Below are positions 16,219 through 24,875 of a stretch of DNA of 64,000 nt, piece by piece (the first letter of the stretch is position 1; each line of letters starts with the position of its first letter). The notes beneath the pieces were generated by a model, which ran no database searches, was not told where the DNA came from, and saw only the letters and a list, made by a program, of their open reading frames with translations. The stretch lies in NCBI GenBank assembly GCA_045862995.1, contig BTVX01000014.1:27998-91997 (forward strand), written 5' to 3'. The DNA comes from UBA2387 sp019454665 (GTDB taxonomy: Bacteria; Armatimonadota; Fimbriimonadia; Fimbriimonadales; Fimbriimonadaceae). The translations under genes and the position numbers were made by a program.

Positions 16219-17396
16219 GGGGCAAGCATCTTCAGGCAGTAGATCAACGTACGCCCTTCGTGGTAGTTGGCCTTCCAACGGTGGGCCTTGGCTTCCACCA
16301 GAACGCGGATCCCCGTCTCGTCCACGGTGTCGTACCAGCCCCCGTGAAGCCTGTCCACCAGGTGATCGCAACAGAACCGCCAAGACTCGCAGAACCGCTT
16401 CCAGTAGACTTCGTCGCCAAACGCCTTGTAAGCGACCAAGAGCGCCGTCATGGTCTCGTTCTGAACCCACCACACCTTGTCGCGGTCGAACGGATCGTCG
16501 AAGGCCTCGGTTCGGTAGAACAAGCCCCCGTGTCTTTCGTCCCACGCAACACGCAACGAGTGGTCCACCAATCCGCGAACCATTCGCTCGATCTCTGGGC
16601 TGTGCAGGCTAATGGCCGTCGCCGCGTGATGCAACAGGAACGCCGTTTCGATGTTGTGCCCGGGCGAGTTGTGGCCAGGCAACGCACGCCAGCTCTGTAG
16701 GAAGAACGGGCAAGCGACGCCCGGCAGGGTGAGCATCTTGTCCATCAGCACACCTATCCAATGTCGCACCCAGCCCTCTGTCTCGGGCGTTGGCGCGGCC
16801 TCGTGCATCTCGGTGGCCGACTCCAGCAGGTGCAGGTGAGTGTTGAAGCTCTTGACTACGCTCTGAGTTCCCGCATCTCGGCTCGCAGCGACCGCACCAA
16901 ACCGGTCCAAATCGTCCGCGATACCACTGTGCTCGTCTTCACAGCGTCCCAACCAAGCCTGTAGGTCCCGAGCCGCGCTCAATACGGCGGGATCCACGGT
17001 CGCTTTGTAGGCTGCCGCCAACGCGTAGAGCGCAAAGGAGAGCGCGTAGCTCGACTTATCAACCACAAGCGGGCCTTCCTCCAGATGCACTTCTGTGAAG
17101 TAACCGCCCGCCTCGTGGTCGCGCATCTTGGTTTCGAGAAATGCCAACCCATGCCTCAACATGGGCTCCAATCGCGCTCGCAATTCCGGATCGTAAACGA
17201 TCAGCGTTGCCGTCGTCCACACGATCCTCGACTGATACACCAAGAACCTTAGGCCGTCTTCGTGAGTCGTCCAATCGCGGGCCATATTCTGCACATAGCC
17301 GCCCCGCTCGGCAACGACGCGCGGATACCAGTTGGCCACCAAGCCGTCGTACAGTAGCGTGCGCAACGAACGTGCCACGGTATCGGGGGTCGTCAC
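16215..17396 (-). CDS. N-acylglucosamine 2-epimerase family protein (AGE-type)
   Basis: A 393-residue (alpha/alpha)6-barrel sugar epimerase of the AGE/cellobiose 2-epimerase family. Recognisable segments are GYVQNMARDWT, ESATEMHEAAPTPE (about 190), GHNIETAFLLHHAA (about 245-258), WWVQNETMTALL and the closing RWKANYHEGRTLIYCL. The family interconverts 2-epimers of glucose- or mannose-type sugars. GTG 17396 overlaps the amidohydrolase stop (GTGA); the ORF extends further upstream but that start is not needed. The substrate is not predictable. Confidence 0.85.
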   Translation of the reverse strand: MTTPDTVARSLRTLLYDGLVANWYPRVVAERGGYVQNMARDWTTHEDGLRFLVYQSRIVWTTATLIVYDPELRARLEPMLRHGLAFLETKMRDHEAGGYFTEVHLEEGPLVVDKSSYALSFALYALAAAYKATVDPAVLSAARDLQAWLGRCEDEHSGIADDLDRFGAVAASRDAGTQSVVKSFNTHLHLLESATEMHEAAPTPETEGWVRHWIGVLMDKMLTLPGVACPFFLQSWRALPGHNSPGHNIETAFLLHHAATAISLHSPEIERMVRGLVDHSLRVAWDERHGGLFYRTEAFDDPFDRDKVWWVQNETMTALLVAYKAFGDEVYWKRFCESWRFCCDHLVDRLHGGWYDTVDETGIRVLVEAKAHRWKANYHEGRTLIYCLKMLAP

Positions 17397-19015
17397 AAAC
17401 CCGCCTCCACCCGCTTGCCTCCGAAGAACAGGTGCTCGGGTCGGATCGCGCCCCACTCCACGTTCTTGTCGAATGGCGACCGGTTCAGGATCAGGAAGTC
17501 GGCGCGGAGCCCGGGCGCGATGCGGCCGATCTCGTCCTCGGCGAAAACCGCGTAGGCCGCCCGACTGGTGTAGCAGCGCAACGCCTCGGCAACCGCCAGG
17601 TTCTCCTGCGGCATCCAGACCTGGCCGGCGAGCGTCTTGCCCGTAACCGCTGCCTCCACGCCCAGCCAGGGGTTCGCGCTCACCACTGGCCAGTCCGAGC
17701 CGAACACCACGACCGCTCCGCGGTCGAGCAGCGACCGGAACGCATAGCTCGACTTGCAGCGCTCCTCGCCCAAGTAGCTCTCGGCGTACCGCCCGTCGTC
17801 GGCCTTGTGATACGGTTGCATCGAAGCGATCACCCCGAGCCGGGCGAAGCGCTCGATGTCCTCCGGGAGCAGGTGTTGGGCGTGTTCGCTGCGGCAGCGG
17901 GCTGCTTTCAGTTCGTTACCGTAGGCGTTGCTGAGGATGTCGAGGAGCGTTCGGTTGGCCTCGTCGCCGATGGCGTGGGCGATGGTTTGCAAGCCCTCCC
18001 TCGCCGCGGTCGCCGCGTTGCGCGCGAACCGGCCGTCCTCGATGCCCTCGCGGAACAGGCCGCGCCAGTTCTCCTGCCCCGCGGGATTCCCCAAGAACGG
18101 TGCTGCCATCATCGCGGTTCGCGAGCCCAAAGTGCCATCCAAGTAAGCCTTGAAGCCGTTAAGGCGATACCAACCGCCCGCCTGGCGTGTGGATTTGGCC
18201 ATCTCGCCCAGCCCTTCGGTACTGCCTGCCACGGGATAGAGGTACATCCGGCACGTTGCCTGGGCTTCAGGCAGTGAACCGTACTCGACCGTGGCGCCGA
18301 CGCTCGTGATGTCGGCCACCGCGGTGACGCCGAACGCATTGACGTGGCGGATGGCGGCTCCGAGCGCGGCGCGCCGATCCTCGACGCTTGCCGGAGGAAT
18401 GAGCCGCGACACGAGTCCCATAGCGCTCTCCTTCAAGATGCCCGTGGGCTCGCCGTTCGCGTCTCGCTCGATGACGCCCCCTTCGGGGTCTTTCGGGCCG
18501 GTGGCCGTGATCCCCGCGAGGCGCAACGCCTCCGAGTTCGCCAGTGCGCTGTGGCCATCCATCCGGGTTAGGAAGGCGGGCCGCCCACGAGTCGCCGCAT
18601 CAATCCACTCCTTGCGTGGCGACGAGCGATCTGTCCAGCTTTCAACGCTCCAACGTCCGCCGATGAGCCACTTACCTGTGGGCAAGCCCTCGGAGAACTC
18701 GCGTACGCGTCGAACGAAGTCGTCTCGGTCGCGGGCGTCTCGCAACACGATCTGGCTCAGCCCCAGGCCACCGCTCACCATGTGGATATGGCTGTCTATG
18801 AGCCCCGGCACGATGACCTTGCCACCGGCGTCCACCACCTGCGTATGGGGGCCGACCAGGTCGGACCGCTCGCCGCCCACGTGGACGAACCGCCCGTCGC
18901 GCACGGCGAAGCTCTCGGCGAAGGCAGGCAGACCGTCGCTCCAGATGCGGGCGTTGCGCACCACCAGGTCGGCGGGAGCGCTGGCGAAGGCGAGGGCCAG
19001 GACGACGCAAAGCAT
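17393..19015 (-). CDS. YtcJ-like amidohydrolase with signal peptide
   Basis: A 540-residue metal-dependent amidohydrolase of the YtcJ/amidohydrolase-3 family. After a short hydrophobic N-terminus (MLCVVLALAFASA) come VIVPGLIDSHIHMV (metal ligands HxH), LTRMDGHSALANS, KAYLDGTLGSRTA, HAIGDEANRTLLD, SEHAQHLLPED and VFGSDWPVV. The signal peptide implies export. First gene of an operon with the epimerase and archaemetzincin. It diverges from purB with 59 bp between starts. Substrate unknown. Confidence 0.88.
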   Translation of the reverse strand: MLCVVLALAFASAPADLVVRNARIWSDGLPAFAESFAVRDGRFVHVGGERSDLVGPHTQVVDAGGKVIVPGLIDSHIHMVSGGLGLSQIVLRDARDRDDFVRRVREFSEGLPTGKWLIGGRWSVESWTDRSSPRKEWIDAATRGRPAFLTRMDGHSALANSEALRLAGITATGPKDPEGGVIERDANGEPTGILKESAMGLVSRLIPPASVEDRRAALGAAIRHVNAFGVTAVADITSVGATVEYGSLPEAQATCRMYLYPVAGSTEGLGEMAKSTRQAGGWYRLNGFKAYLDGTLGSRTAMMAAPFLGNPAGQENWRGLFREGIEDGRFARNAATAAREGLQTIAHAIGDEANRTLLDILSNAYGNELKAARCRSEHAQHLLPEDIERFARLGVIASMQPYHKADDGRYAESYLGEERCKSSYAFRSLLDRGAVVVFGSDWPVVSANPWLGVEAAVTGKTLAGQVWMPQENLAVAEALRCYTSRAAYAVFAEDEIGRIAPGLRADFLILNRSPFDKNVEWGAIRPEHLFFGGKRVEAGL

Positions 19016-19055
19016 GCGATCATGGTTCGGTGGACCGGAGCCGGGGTCCTGCCAC

Positions 19056-19064
19056 GGGTACCCT
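19056..19064 (+). promoter_or_regulatory. GGGTACCCT element upstream of purB
   Basis: A 9-base near-palindrome ends 10 nt before the ATG. The same nonamer occurs at 10-11 nt upstream of mqnD and gltX. TACCCT could be the -10 hexamer. Confidence 0.45.
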
Positions 19065-19074
19065 CTACCCGCCC

Positions 19075-20367
19075 ATGATCGACCGCTACTGCACGCCCGC
19101 GATGACCGCCATTTGGAGCCGACAGGCCAAGTACCAGAGGTGGCAGGATGTCGAAGTGGCCATCTGCAAGGCTCACGCCGAGCGTGGCGCGATTCCTCTG
19201 GCCGACCTCCAACTCATCGAGTCTAAGGTTGCGTTCGACCTTGCCCGGTGCGACGAAATCGAGAAGGAGACCCGCCACGACCTCATGGCCTTCGTGCGCA
19301 ACCTGGCCGAAAACGTCGGCGAAGCGGGGCGCTGGATCCACTTCGGGGTGACCAGCTACGACGTGATTGACACGGCCCTGGGCATGATGTTGCGCGACTC
19401 GTGCGACGTGTTGTTGGCCAGCGCCGAAGCCCTCTCCATGGAAGTGGCGCGAATGGCCAGGGATCACATCGGCACGCCAGAGATCGGGCGCACGCACGGC
19501 ATCCACGCCGAACCGATCACGTTTGGGTTCAAGTGCTGCAACTGGTACGCCGAATTGCAGCGGAACATGGCTCGACTGCGCCGGTGCCGGGAAGAGATCG
19601 CCGTCGGCAAGGTGAGCGGGGCCGTCGGGGTCCACGCGCACACCGAGCCCGAGATGGAGGCCCGCGTGTGCGAATTGCTCGGCCTCCGGCCCGACGAGGC
19701 GGGCACGCAGATCGTCAACCGCGACCGCCACGCCGATCTGCTCAACGCGTTGGCCCTGCTCGGCGCGGGCCTGGAACGAGTCGCCACCGAACTCCGCAAC
19801 CTCCAGCGCACCGAGATTCTGGAAGTCCAGGAGGCGTTCGCCGCTGGCCAAACCGGATCGAGCGCAATGCCCCACAAGCGCAACCCTTGGAACTCCGAGA
19901 CGGTGTGCGGTCTGGCCCGCCTCCTCCGCGCCAACGCCCATGCGATGCTGGAAAGCGTGGCCACGTGGCACGAACGCGACCTCACCAACTCGTCGCTGGA
20001 GCGCATCGTTTTCCCCGATTCGTTCCAGTTGGCGGACTTCATGCTGCGCAGATTGACCACGATCTTGGCGGGCCTCCACGTGTTCGAAGACCGCATGGCG
20101 GCCAACCTGACCCAGATGGGCGACCTCGTGTTCAGCGAGCACGTGATGGTGGCTCTGATCGGCAAGGGCCTGCCCCGCGAGGTCGCGTACAAGGTTGCCC
20201 AGCGAAACGCTGCCAAATCGTGGGAAGGCCACGACTTCAAGACCTGCGTCTCGCAAGACCCGGACGTCGTCGCCCACCTCTCCCCCGACGAGGTCGAGGA
20301 GTTGTTCAGCTTGGAGCACCACCTTCGCAACGCGCGCCACACGTTGGCGGCGGTCGGCTTGGCGTGA
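19075..20367 (+). CDS. purB: Adenylosuccinate lyase
   Basis: A 430-residue fumarase/aspartase-superfamily lyase for two steps of purine synthesis (SAICAR and adenylosuccinate cleavage). Signatures: WIHFGVTSYDVIDTA, RTHGIHAEPITFGFK, and the superfamily signature GSSAMPHKRNPWNSE. ATG 19075 (MIDRYCTPAM) is preferred to the upstream 19030 start because the family opens at this point. It diverges from the amidohydrolase operon. Confidence 0.95.
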   Translation: MIDRYCTPAMTAIWSRQAKYQRWQDVEVAICKAHAERGAIPLADLQLIESKVAFDLARCDEIEKETRHDLMAFVRNLAENVGEAGRWIHFGVTSYDVIDTALGMMLRDSCDVLLASAEALSMEVARMARDHIGTPEIGRTHGIHAEPITFGFKCCNWYAELQRNMARLRRCREEIAVGKVSGAVGVHAHTEPEMEARVCELLGLRPDEAGTQIVNRDRHADLLNALALLGAGLERVATELRNLQRTEILEVQEAFAAGQTGSSAMPHKRNPWNSETVCGLARLLRANAHAMLESVATWHERDLTNSSLERIVFPDSFQLADFMLRRLTTILAGLHVFEDRMAANLTQMGDLVFSEHVMVALIGKGLPREVAYKVAQRNAAKSWEGHDFKTCVSQDPDVVAHLSPDEVEELFSLEHHLRNARHTLAAVGLA

Positions 20368-20418
20368 TTGTGATAAGCTTAGGGCACTAGTCGCGCCTAG
20401 GGCGCGTTACGGATTGTC

Positions 20419-21174
20419 ATGAAGAAGTCGAGCGTCTTGCTGTTCACCGTTCTGGGCGTTGCAGTCGTCGGAGCGGCCGGGTACCGGTATTGGGACGACC
20501 AGAAGGCGGAACAGGCCAAAGTGACCCTGTTCGCCGAAGCCAAAGAGGGGTCGTGGTCGGCGGCGGAATCGCTCGGCAAGCTCGGCAAACGCGCCGTGCC
20601 TTCCATGGTCACGCTTTTGCAGGACGAAGACTGGAAGGTGAAGATGGCGGCGACGCAGGGCGTGTTCATGATGAACCCCGACCCCGAGGTTTCCAAGCAA
20701 CTGGCCGTTCTGGTGAACGACTTCGAGCAGAACACGGGGATCGCCAAGGGCGCGCGCATGCGCGCCGCCGAAGCCCTTGGCAGCCAGGGCCGCGAAGCCA
20801 TCCCCCACATCGAGGCCCTCTGGAAGGACGGCAGCGACCAGGCGCGAGAAATGGCCGCTTACGTCATCACCAACTTCGCCTACCACCGACCGCTCGAGAT
20901 TTTCGCCCTCGAAGACATCATCAAGGCTGGATATGAGGACAAGAAGTACGAGGTCAGCGACCACACGAAGGCTGCGATTGACTGGGTGAACAACCATTTC
21001 ACCGAGAAGCCCGAGGACGAGCGCTCGCTTTCCGAGTCGGAGAAGAAGTTCCTGGCCTGGATCAAGGAAAAGGCCACTTGGAGCAAGACCAAGAAGACCA
21101 AGGAACAGCTTGAAGCCGAACGCAAGATGGCAGAGGAAGGCGCGAACGACACGGGTCTGAACATCGAGAAGTAA
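20419..21174 (+). CDS. Membrane-anchored HEAT-repeat protein
   Basis: A 251-residue protein with a single N-terminal membrane anchor (residues 4-22). Alpha-helical HEAT-like repeats follow (SLGKLGKRAVPSMVTLLQDEDWKVKMAATQG; AAEALGSQGREAIPHIEALW), then a charged lysine/glutamate-rich tail. Probably a scaffold or binding protein at the membrane; partner unknown. A small membrane-protein gene follows after 3 bp. Confidence 0.7.
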   Translation: MKKSSVLLFTVLGVAVVGAAGYRYWDDQKAEQAKVTLFAEAKEGSWSAAESLGKLGKRAVPSMVTLLQDEDWKVKMAATQGVFMMNPDPEVSKQLAVLVNDFEQNTGIAKGARMRAAEALGSQGREAIPHIEALWKDGSDQAREMAAYVITNFAYHRPLEIFALEDIIKAGYEDKKYEVSDHTKAAIDWVNNHFTEKPEDERSLSESEKKFLAWIKEKATWSKTKKTKEQLEAERKMAEEGANDTGLNIEK

Positions 21175-21177
21175 GCC

Positions 21178-21387
21178 ATGCCGTTTCCGCGCGATGGCTC
21201 CGATGTGCTGATCTTGGTCGCCTCGTGGCTGGGAGTCGCGGTCTTGCTCGGGCTCTTCATGTTCGGCTACGCCATCGTGGCCGTAGTCGCCACGCTGTCC
21301 GGATGCGGCGCGTGGGTGCTTTGGCGTCGTTACCGGGGCGCGTCCATGGCCGACCCGAACAACTCGCTCAAGTCGGACAACACATAG
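21178..21387 (+). CDS. Small membrane protein, unknown
   Basis: A 69-residue protein with two close hydrophobic segments (about 10-30 and 32-48), then a basic WRRYRG stop and a polar tail. It begins 3 bp after the HEAT-repeat gene, so it is likely co-expressed. Its 3' end overlaps the HAD gene on the other strand by 58 bp. Not recognised. Confidence 0.5.
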   Translation: MPFPRDGSDVLILVASWLGVAVLLGLFMFGYAIVAVVATLSGCGAWVLWRRYRGASMADPNNSLKSDNT

Positions 21388-22130
21388 TCCGCCGCCGTGT
21401 CCGGCGAACCGACCCCCGTCAGCACCATGGCCGTCGCGCAGCCGGTGCGCTTGCCGAACGCAATGTCGGTATCCTCGCGATCGCCGACGACCAACGTCTG
21501 CTCGGGACGAACTCCCGAGTCCCGCAAGATCGCATCCATCATCCAGCGTTCCGGCTTTCCCGCCACTTGCGCCGTCCTGCCGGAAGCCGTTTCGATCGCG
21601 GCCACCAAACTCCCCGCCCCTGGCTGCAACCTGCCCGCCTCTAAGGGGTAAGTGGCGTCTCGGTTCGTGGCCACGAGCTCGGCGCCCAGGAGCAGTTGCT
21701 GCAGGGCGGAGTCCAGCAACGTGTACGTGAAGGTACGACAAATGCCTACCACCACGGCATCCGTCGCGTCGTCGGATTCTGGCGTCGCACGGCCCTCGGG
21801 CGCGTTGACCACGCGCACGCCGGAGGCTCGCAGGTTCCCAATGCAGCCGGGCTCGCCCACCACGAACGCCGACCGCAACCCTCGCTCGCCCATGAGCGCG
21901 GCCGCCGCATGGGACGAACCGTACACCTCGGCCGGAACCGCCGGGTAGCCCATGGCGCAGAGTTTGTCAGCGGTTCCGTCGCGGGTGGCCGCCGAGTTGT
22001 TGGTCGCATAGCGCACCATCACTCCCTCGTCACGCAGGCGAAGCACTGCCTCGACGGCGCGTTCCACCGGCTCGGCGCCACGATAGAGCGTGCCGTCGAG
22101 ATCGAAGACGACGAGGCGAAACCGGTTCAC
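21330..22130 (-). CDS. HAD-superfamily phosphatase (NagD/PGP-like)
   Basis: A 266-residue class II HAD hydrolase. Motif I is VVFDLDGTLYRG (nucleophile Asp), motif II is RYATNNSA, motif III lysine lies in AGKPERWM, and motif IV is VVGDREDTDIAFG. Members dephosphorylate small metabolites such as 2-phosphoglycolate, glycerol phosphate or nucleotides; the substrate is not predictable. GTG 22130 overlaps the prenyl synthase stop (GTGA). It is the last gene of the menG operon. Confidence 0.85.
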   Translation of the reverse strand: MNRFRLVVFDLDGTLYRGAEPVERAVEAVLRLRDEGVMVRYATNNSAATRDGTADKLCAMGYPAVPAEVYGSSHAAAALMGERGLRSAFVVGEPGCIGNLRASGVRVVNAPEGRATPESDDATDAVVVGICRTFTYTLLDSALQQLLLGAELVATNRDATYPLEAGRLQPGAGSLVAAIETASGRTAQVAGKPERWMMDAILRDSGVRPEQTLVVGDREDTDIAFGKRTGCATAMVLTGVGSPDTAADYVLSDLSELFGSAMDAPR

Positions 22131-23140
22131 GACGTTCGGGCGACGATGGTCTCGGCCAGAGTCTCGAGCAAGGACCTTCCCGCCGCCTCCTGAAGCGATG
22201 CGATGCGGGCCTTGGCCGCGGACACGTGGTGATCGGCGAGGGCGCGGGTGGCGGCCAACGCGCCGCGCTCGTGCATCCACTGCACGATCAAGCGCAATTC
22301 GTCGTCGCTGACCCCATTGCCAAACTTGCGTTCGACCAGCGCCAGTTCGGCCTCGGTCAGGTGCGGGCGGACGAGGATGAGCGGGTACGTGGCACACCCC
22401 TCGCGAAAGTCGGTGGCGCGCAGCTTGCCGATAGCCTCCGAGTCGCCCTCGTAATCGAGCAGGTCGTCCACGATCTGAAAGGCCATGCCGATGTGAAAGC
22501 CGTAGGCGCCGATTTCGCCGGCATCCGCCTCGCCAAGCCCGGCGAGCAATGCGCCCGCCTGGCAGCATGCGCGAACGAACTCGGCGGTCTTCATGCGCAA
22601 GATCTCCGTATGCTCATCCTCGGACAAGTGGACGTTGCCACGGACTTCCAGTTCGCGCACTTCGCCTTCGGCCATCTGGACCACCATGTCGCTGACCATT
22701 CGGATGATCCGGAGGTCGCCATCGTGCGCGAGCACCGACATCGCCTTGGCGAGCAGCACGTCTCCCGTCAGGATCGCGGCGGTGTTGCCGAACACGCTGC
22801 CCGCCGTCGGACGCCCGCGCCGCGTGGACGCGTGGTCAATCACGTCGTCGTGCATCAGCGTCGCCATGTGGACGAGTTCCATGGCCGCGCCGATGCGCGC
22901 CGCGCGCTTGCCGTCGAAGGGCTTGCCCGTGGATTCCGCCACGATCGCCACCAACGCTGGACGCAAGCGCTTGCCTCCCGCCGAAAGCGTGTGCCTTCCA
23001 GCGTCCTCGACCAGGCGCGACGACGAGGCTACCAACTCGTCCAACTCGTCGTTGACCCGGGCGATATGGGTGCCCACCGTCTCCAGAAAAGCCGGTTCGA
23101 CGCGGTCGGAACGGATGCCGAGAATGGTCTGCGACGTCAC
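22127..23140 (-). CDS. Polyprenyl diphosphate synthase
   Basis: A 337-residue trans-prenyltransferase. The first aspartate-rich motif is LMHDDVIDHASTRRG (DDVID 98-102) and the second is FQIVDDLLDYEGD (225-229). GGKRLRP (55-61) binds diphosphate. Placed between menG and a phosphatase, it most likely makes the long isoprenoid tail for menaquinone, or the lipid-carrier precursor. Chain length cannot be read from sequence alone. GTG start coupled to menG by GTGA. Confidence 0.92.
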   Translation of the reverse strand: MTSQTILGIRSDRVEPAFLETVGTHIARVNDELDELVASSSRLVEDAGRHTLSAGGKRLRPALVAIVAESTGKPFDGKRAARIGAAMELVHMATLMHDDVIDHASTRRGRPTAGSVFGNTAAILTGDVLLAKAMSVLAHDGDLRIIRMVSDMVVQMAEGEVRELEVRGNVHLSEDEHTEILRMKTAEFVRACCQAGALLAGLGEADAGEIGAYGFHIGMAFQIVDDLLDYEGDSEAIGKLRATDFREGCATYPLILVRPHLTEAELALVERKFGNGVSDDELRLIVQWMHERGALAATRALADHHVSAAKARIASLQEAAGRSLLETLAETIVARTS

Positions 23141-23874
23141 GCTTTGGTCCCCCAGTGCATGCAAATGTTGCCCAACATGAAGTCGCGATGCCGCACGTCC
23201 ACGAATCCCGCCCGACGCATGGAGTCGGCCAAGGCTTCCCTTGTGGCGAACAGCAACGTGCTCTCGGGCAGGTAGGTGTAAGCCTTCGACAAGCCGAACA
23301 AACGGCCCAAGGCGGGAAGCACGCGACGACAAACCAGCCTGCTGCCGACGCCAACGACGGGGTTGCGGGGAACAGCCATGTCCAGAGACACGAACTTGCC
23401 GCCCGGGCGCAACACGCGGGCGATCTCCCGATGGGCGGCGTCCATGTCGGGGACGTTGCGGATGCCCCAGCCCACGGTGACGCAATCGGCGCACGCGTCG
23501 CGGAGGGGCAAGCGGCAGGCATCGCCCACCGTCAGTCCGGTGACTTCCGTCTTGCCGACCGCACCCTCCAGCATGGGCCGACAGAAGTCGAGGCCGACGA
23601 CAGTTCCTTGGGCACCCACGGCCTGTCGCAGCGGGGCCAAGAAATCGCCGGTTCCCGAGCACACGTCCACGGCGGTTCCGCCCACCGGTGGGCGGATCGT
23701 GCGCACGGCAACCGAGCGCCATCGGCGGTGGAGGTTGAGGCTCATCACGCCGTTCAGCAGATCGTAGCGACCCGCGATCTCGGCGAACATGGTTTGCACG
23801 GCACGACGCTTGGCGTCGCCTTCGGCGAGCCAGGGGGTGGCTTGAGGGTCGCGCGGCGCGTGAACAGACAGCAC
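23137..23874 (-). CDS. menG: Demethylmenaquinone methyltransferase (UbiE/MenG family)
   Basis: A 245-residue SAM-dependent methyltransferase for the last step of menaquinone synthesis. Typical segments: FAEIAGRYDLLNGVMSLNLHRRWR, the SAM loop DVCSGTGDFLAPL, VGWGIRNVPDMD, and RVLRPGGKFVSLDMAVP. First gene of menG-prenyl synthase-HAD, coupled by 4-bp overlaps. With the MqnD-like gene at 36228 it points to menaquinone as the respiratory quinone. Confidence 0.92.
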   Translation of the reverse strand: MLSVHAPRDPQATPWLAEGDAKRRAVQTMFAEIAGRYDLLNGVMSLNLHRRWRSVAVRTIRPPVGGTAVDVCSGTGDFLAPLRQAVGAQGTVVGLDFCRPMLEGAVGKTEVTGLTVGDACRLPLRDACADCVTVGWGIRNVPDMDAAHREIARVLRPGGKFVSLDMAVPRNPVVGVGSRLVCRRVLPALGRLFGLSKAYTYLPESTLLFATREALADSMRRAGFVDVRHRDFMLGNICMHWGTKA

Positions 23875-23931
23875 TCGCCCTACTGTACCAAACTTTCAGA
23901 ATTGTTTGAAACGTCGTCTGGGCCGTCAAGG

Positions 23932-23937
23932 TATAAC
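23932..23937 (+). promoter_or_regulatory. -10 element of apt
   Basis: TATAAC ends 5 nt before the GTG start. The transcript should begin at or inside the start codon, so it is probably leaderless. A TTGAAA at 23906 is a possible -35, with a long 20-bp spacer. Confidence 0.55.
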
Positions 23938-23942
23938 GCCCC

Positions 23943-24464
23943 GTGCCTGAAATCAAAGCCAAGTCCCTGATCCGCGATGTGCCGGACTTCCCCAAGCCTG
24001 GAATCCTGTTCAAGGACATCACGCCGGTCCTCCACGACGCGGCGGCCATGCACGAGGCCATCAACCTTTTGGCGGCAGACGCCGTGGCCAAGGGCGCCGA
24101 GGTCATCGTGGGCATCGAAAGCCGGGGCTTTGTGTTCGGCATGCCGCTGGCCCTGCACCTGAATCTGCCCTTCGCGCCTGTTCGAAAGCACGGCAAACTG
24201 CCCTACGAGCGCATCAGCGAGGAGTACGCGCTCGAGTACGGCACCAACATCGTCGAAATGCACATTGACGCCATCGAGCCGGGACAGAAGGCCTACATCG
24301 TGGACGACCTGTTGGCCACTGGCGGAACCGCGCGCGCCGCCGCGCGTCTTGTTGAAAGGCAGAACGGAAAGGTCGCTGGATTCGGCTTCCTGGTCGAGTT
24401 GGGCTTCCTCAACGGACGGACGGCCATCGGCGACTACCCCGTCTGCGCCTTGATCGAGTACTGA
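23943..24464 (+). CDS. apt: Adenine phosphoribosyltransferase
   Basis: A 173-residue purine-salvage enzyme joining adenine and PRPP. Family features: IRDVPDFPKPGILFKDITPVL, GIESRGFVFG, and the PRPP-binding loop YIVDDLLATGGTARAA. Length is normal. GTG start immediately behind TATAAC. It diverges from menG with 68 bp between starts and is followed after 3 bp by a secreted OB-fold-like protein. Confidence 0.95.
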   Translation: MPEIKAKSLIRDVPDFPKPGILFKDITPVLHDAAAMHEAINLLAADAVAKGAEVIVGIESRGFVFGMPLALHLNLPFAPVRKHGKLPYERISEEYALEYGTNIVEMHIDAIEPGQKAYIVDDLLATGGTARAAARLVERQNGKVAGFGFLVELGFLNGRTAIGDYPVCALIEY

Positions 24465-24467
24465 GCC

Positions 24468-24872
24468 ATGCGACGCATTCTGGTTTTCCCGCTGATGATT
24501 CTGATGGCCATCGCCATGGCCCAAACCGTTGCCCCGCCGACGGTGACCGTGGACGACGTGCTGGGCGACGTCGAGCGCTTCGACAAGCAAGGCCTGATCG
24601 CCGTCAAGGGAGTGGTGTCCGAGTTCGTTCAGAAGACGAGCGCCCGCGGCAACAAGTACTTCACGTTCAAGCTCAAGGGCGGCAAGGGCGAACTGAACGT
24701 GTTCAGCAGCGGCGAAGCCCCGACCGAGCTGAAGAACAAGGCCGAGGTGGTCGCCACGGGCATCTTCCGCAAAACGAAGAAGCTCGCCGAGTTCGAGGTC
24801 AAGAACGAGATAGACGCCAGCCCCGTGAAGGGCAAGCCCAACGGGGTCAAGGTCGCGACTCCGGCAGGCTAG
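24468..24872 (+). CDS. Secreted OB-fold-like protein
   Basis: A 134-residue protein with a cleavable signal (MRRILVFPLMILMAIAMAQT). The mature part looks like an OB-fold: VKGVVSEFVQKTSARGNKYFTFKLKGGKGELNVFSSG, then VVATGIFRKTKKLAEFEV. This is the strand pattern of periplasmic nucleic-acid-binding-like or CcmE-like OB proteins. Role unknown. It ends 3 bp before the convergent dgt gene. Confidence 0.65.
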   Translation: MRRILVFPLMILMAIAMAQTVAPPTVTVDDVLGDVERFDKQGLIAVKGVVSEFVQKTSARGNKYFTFKLKGGKGELNVFSSGEAPTELKNKAEVVATGIFRKTKKLAEFEVKNEIDASPVKGKPNGVKVATPAG

Positions 24873-24875
24873 CCC

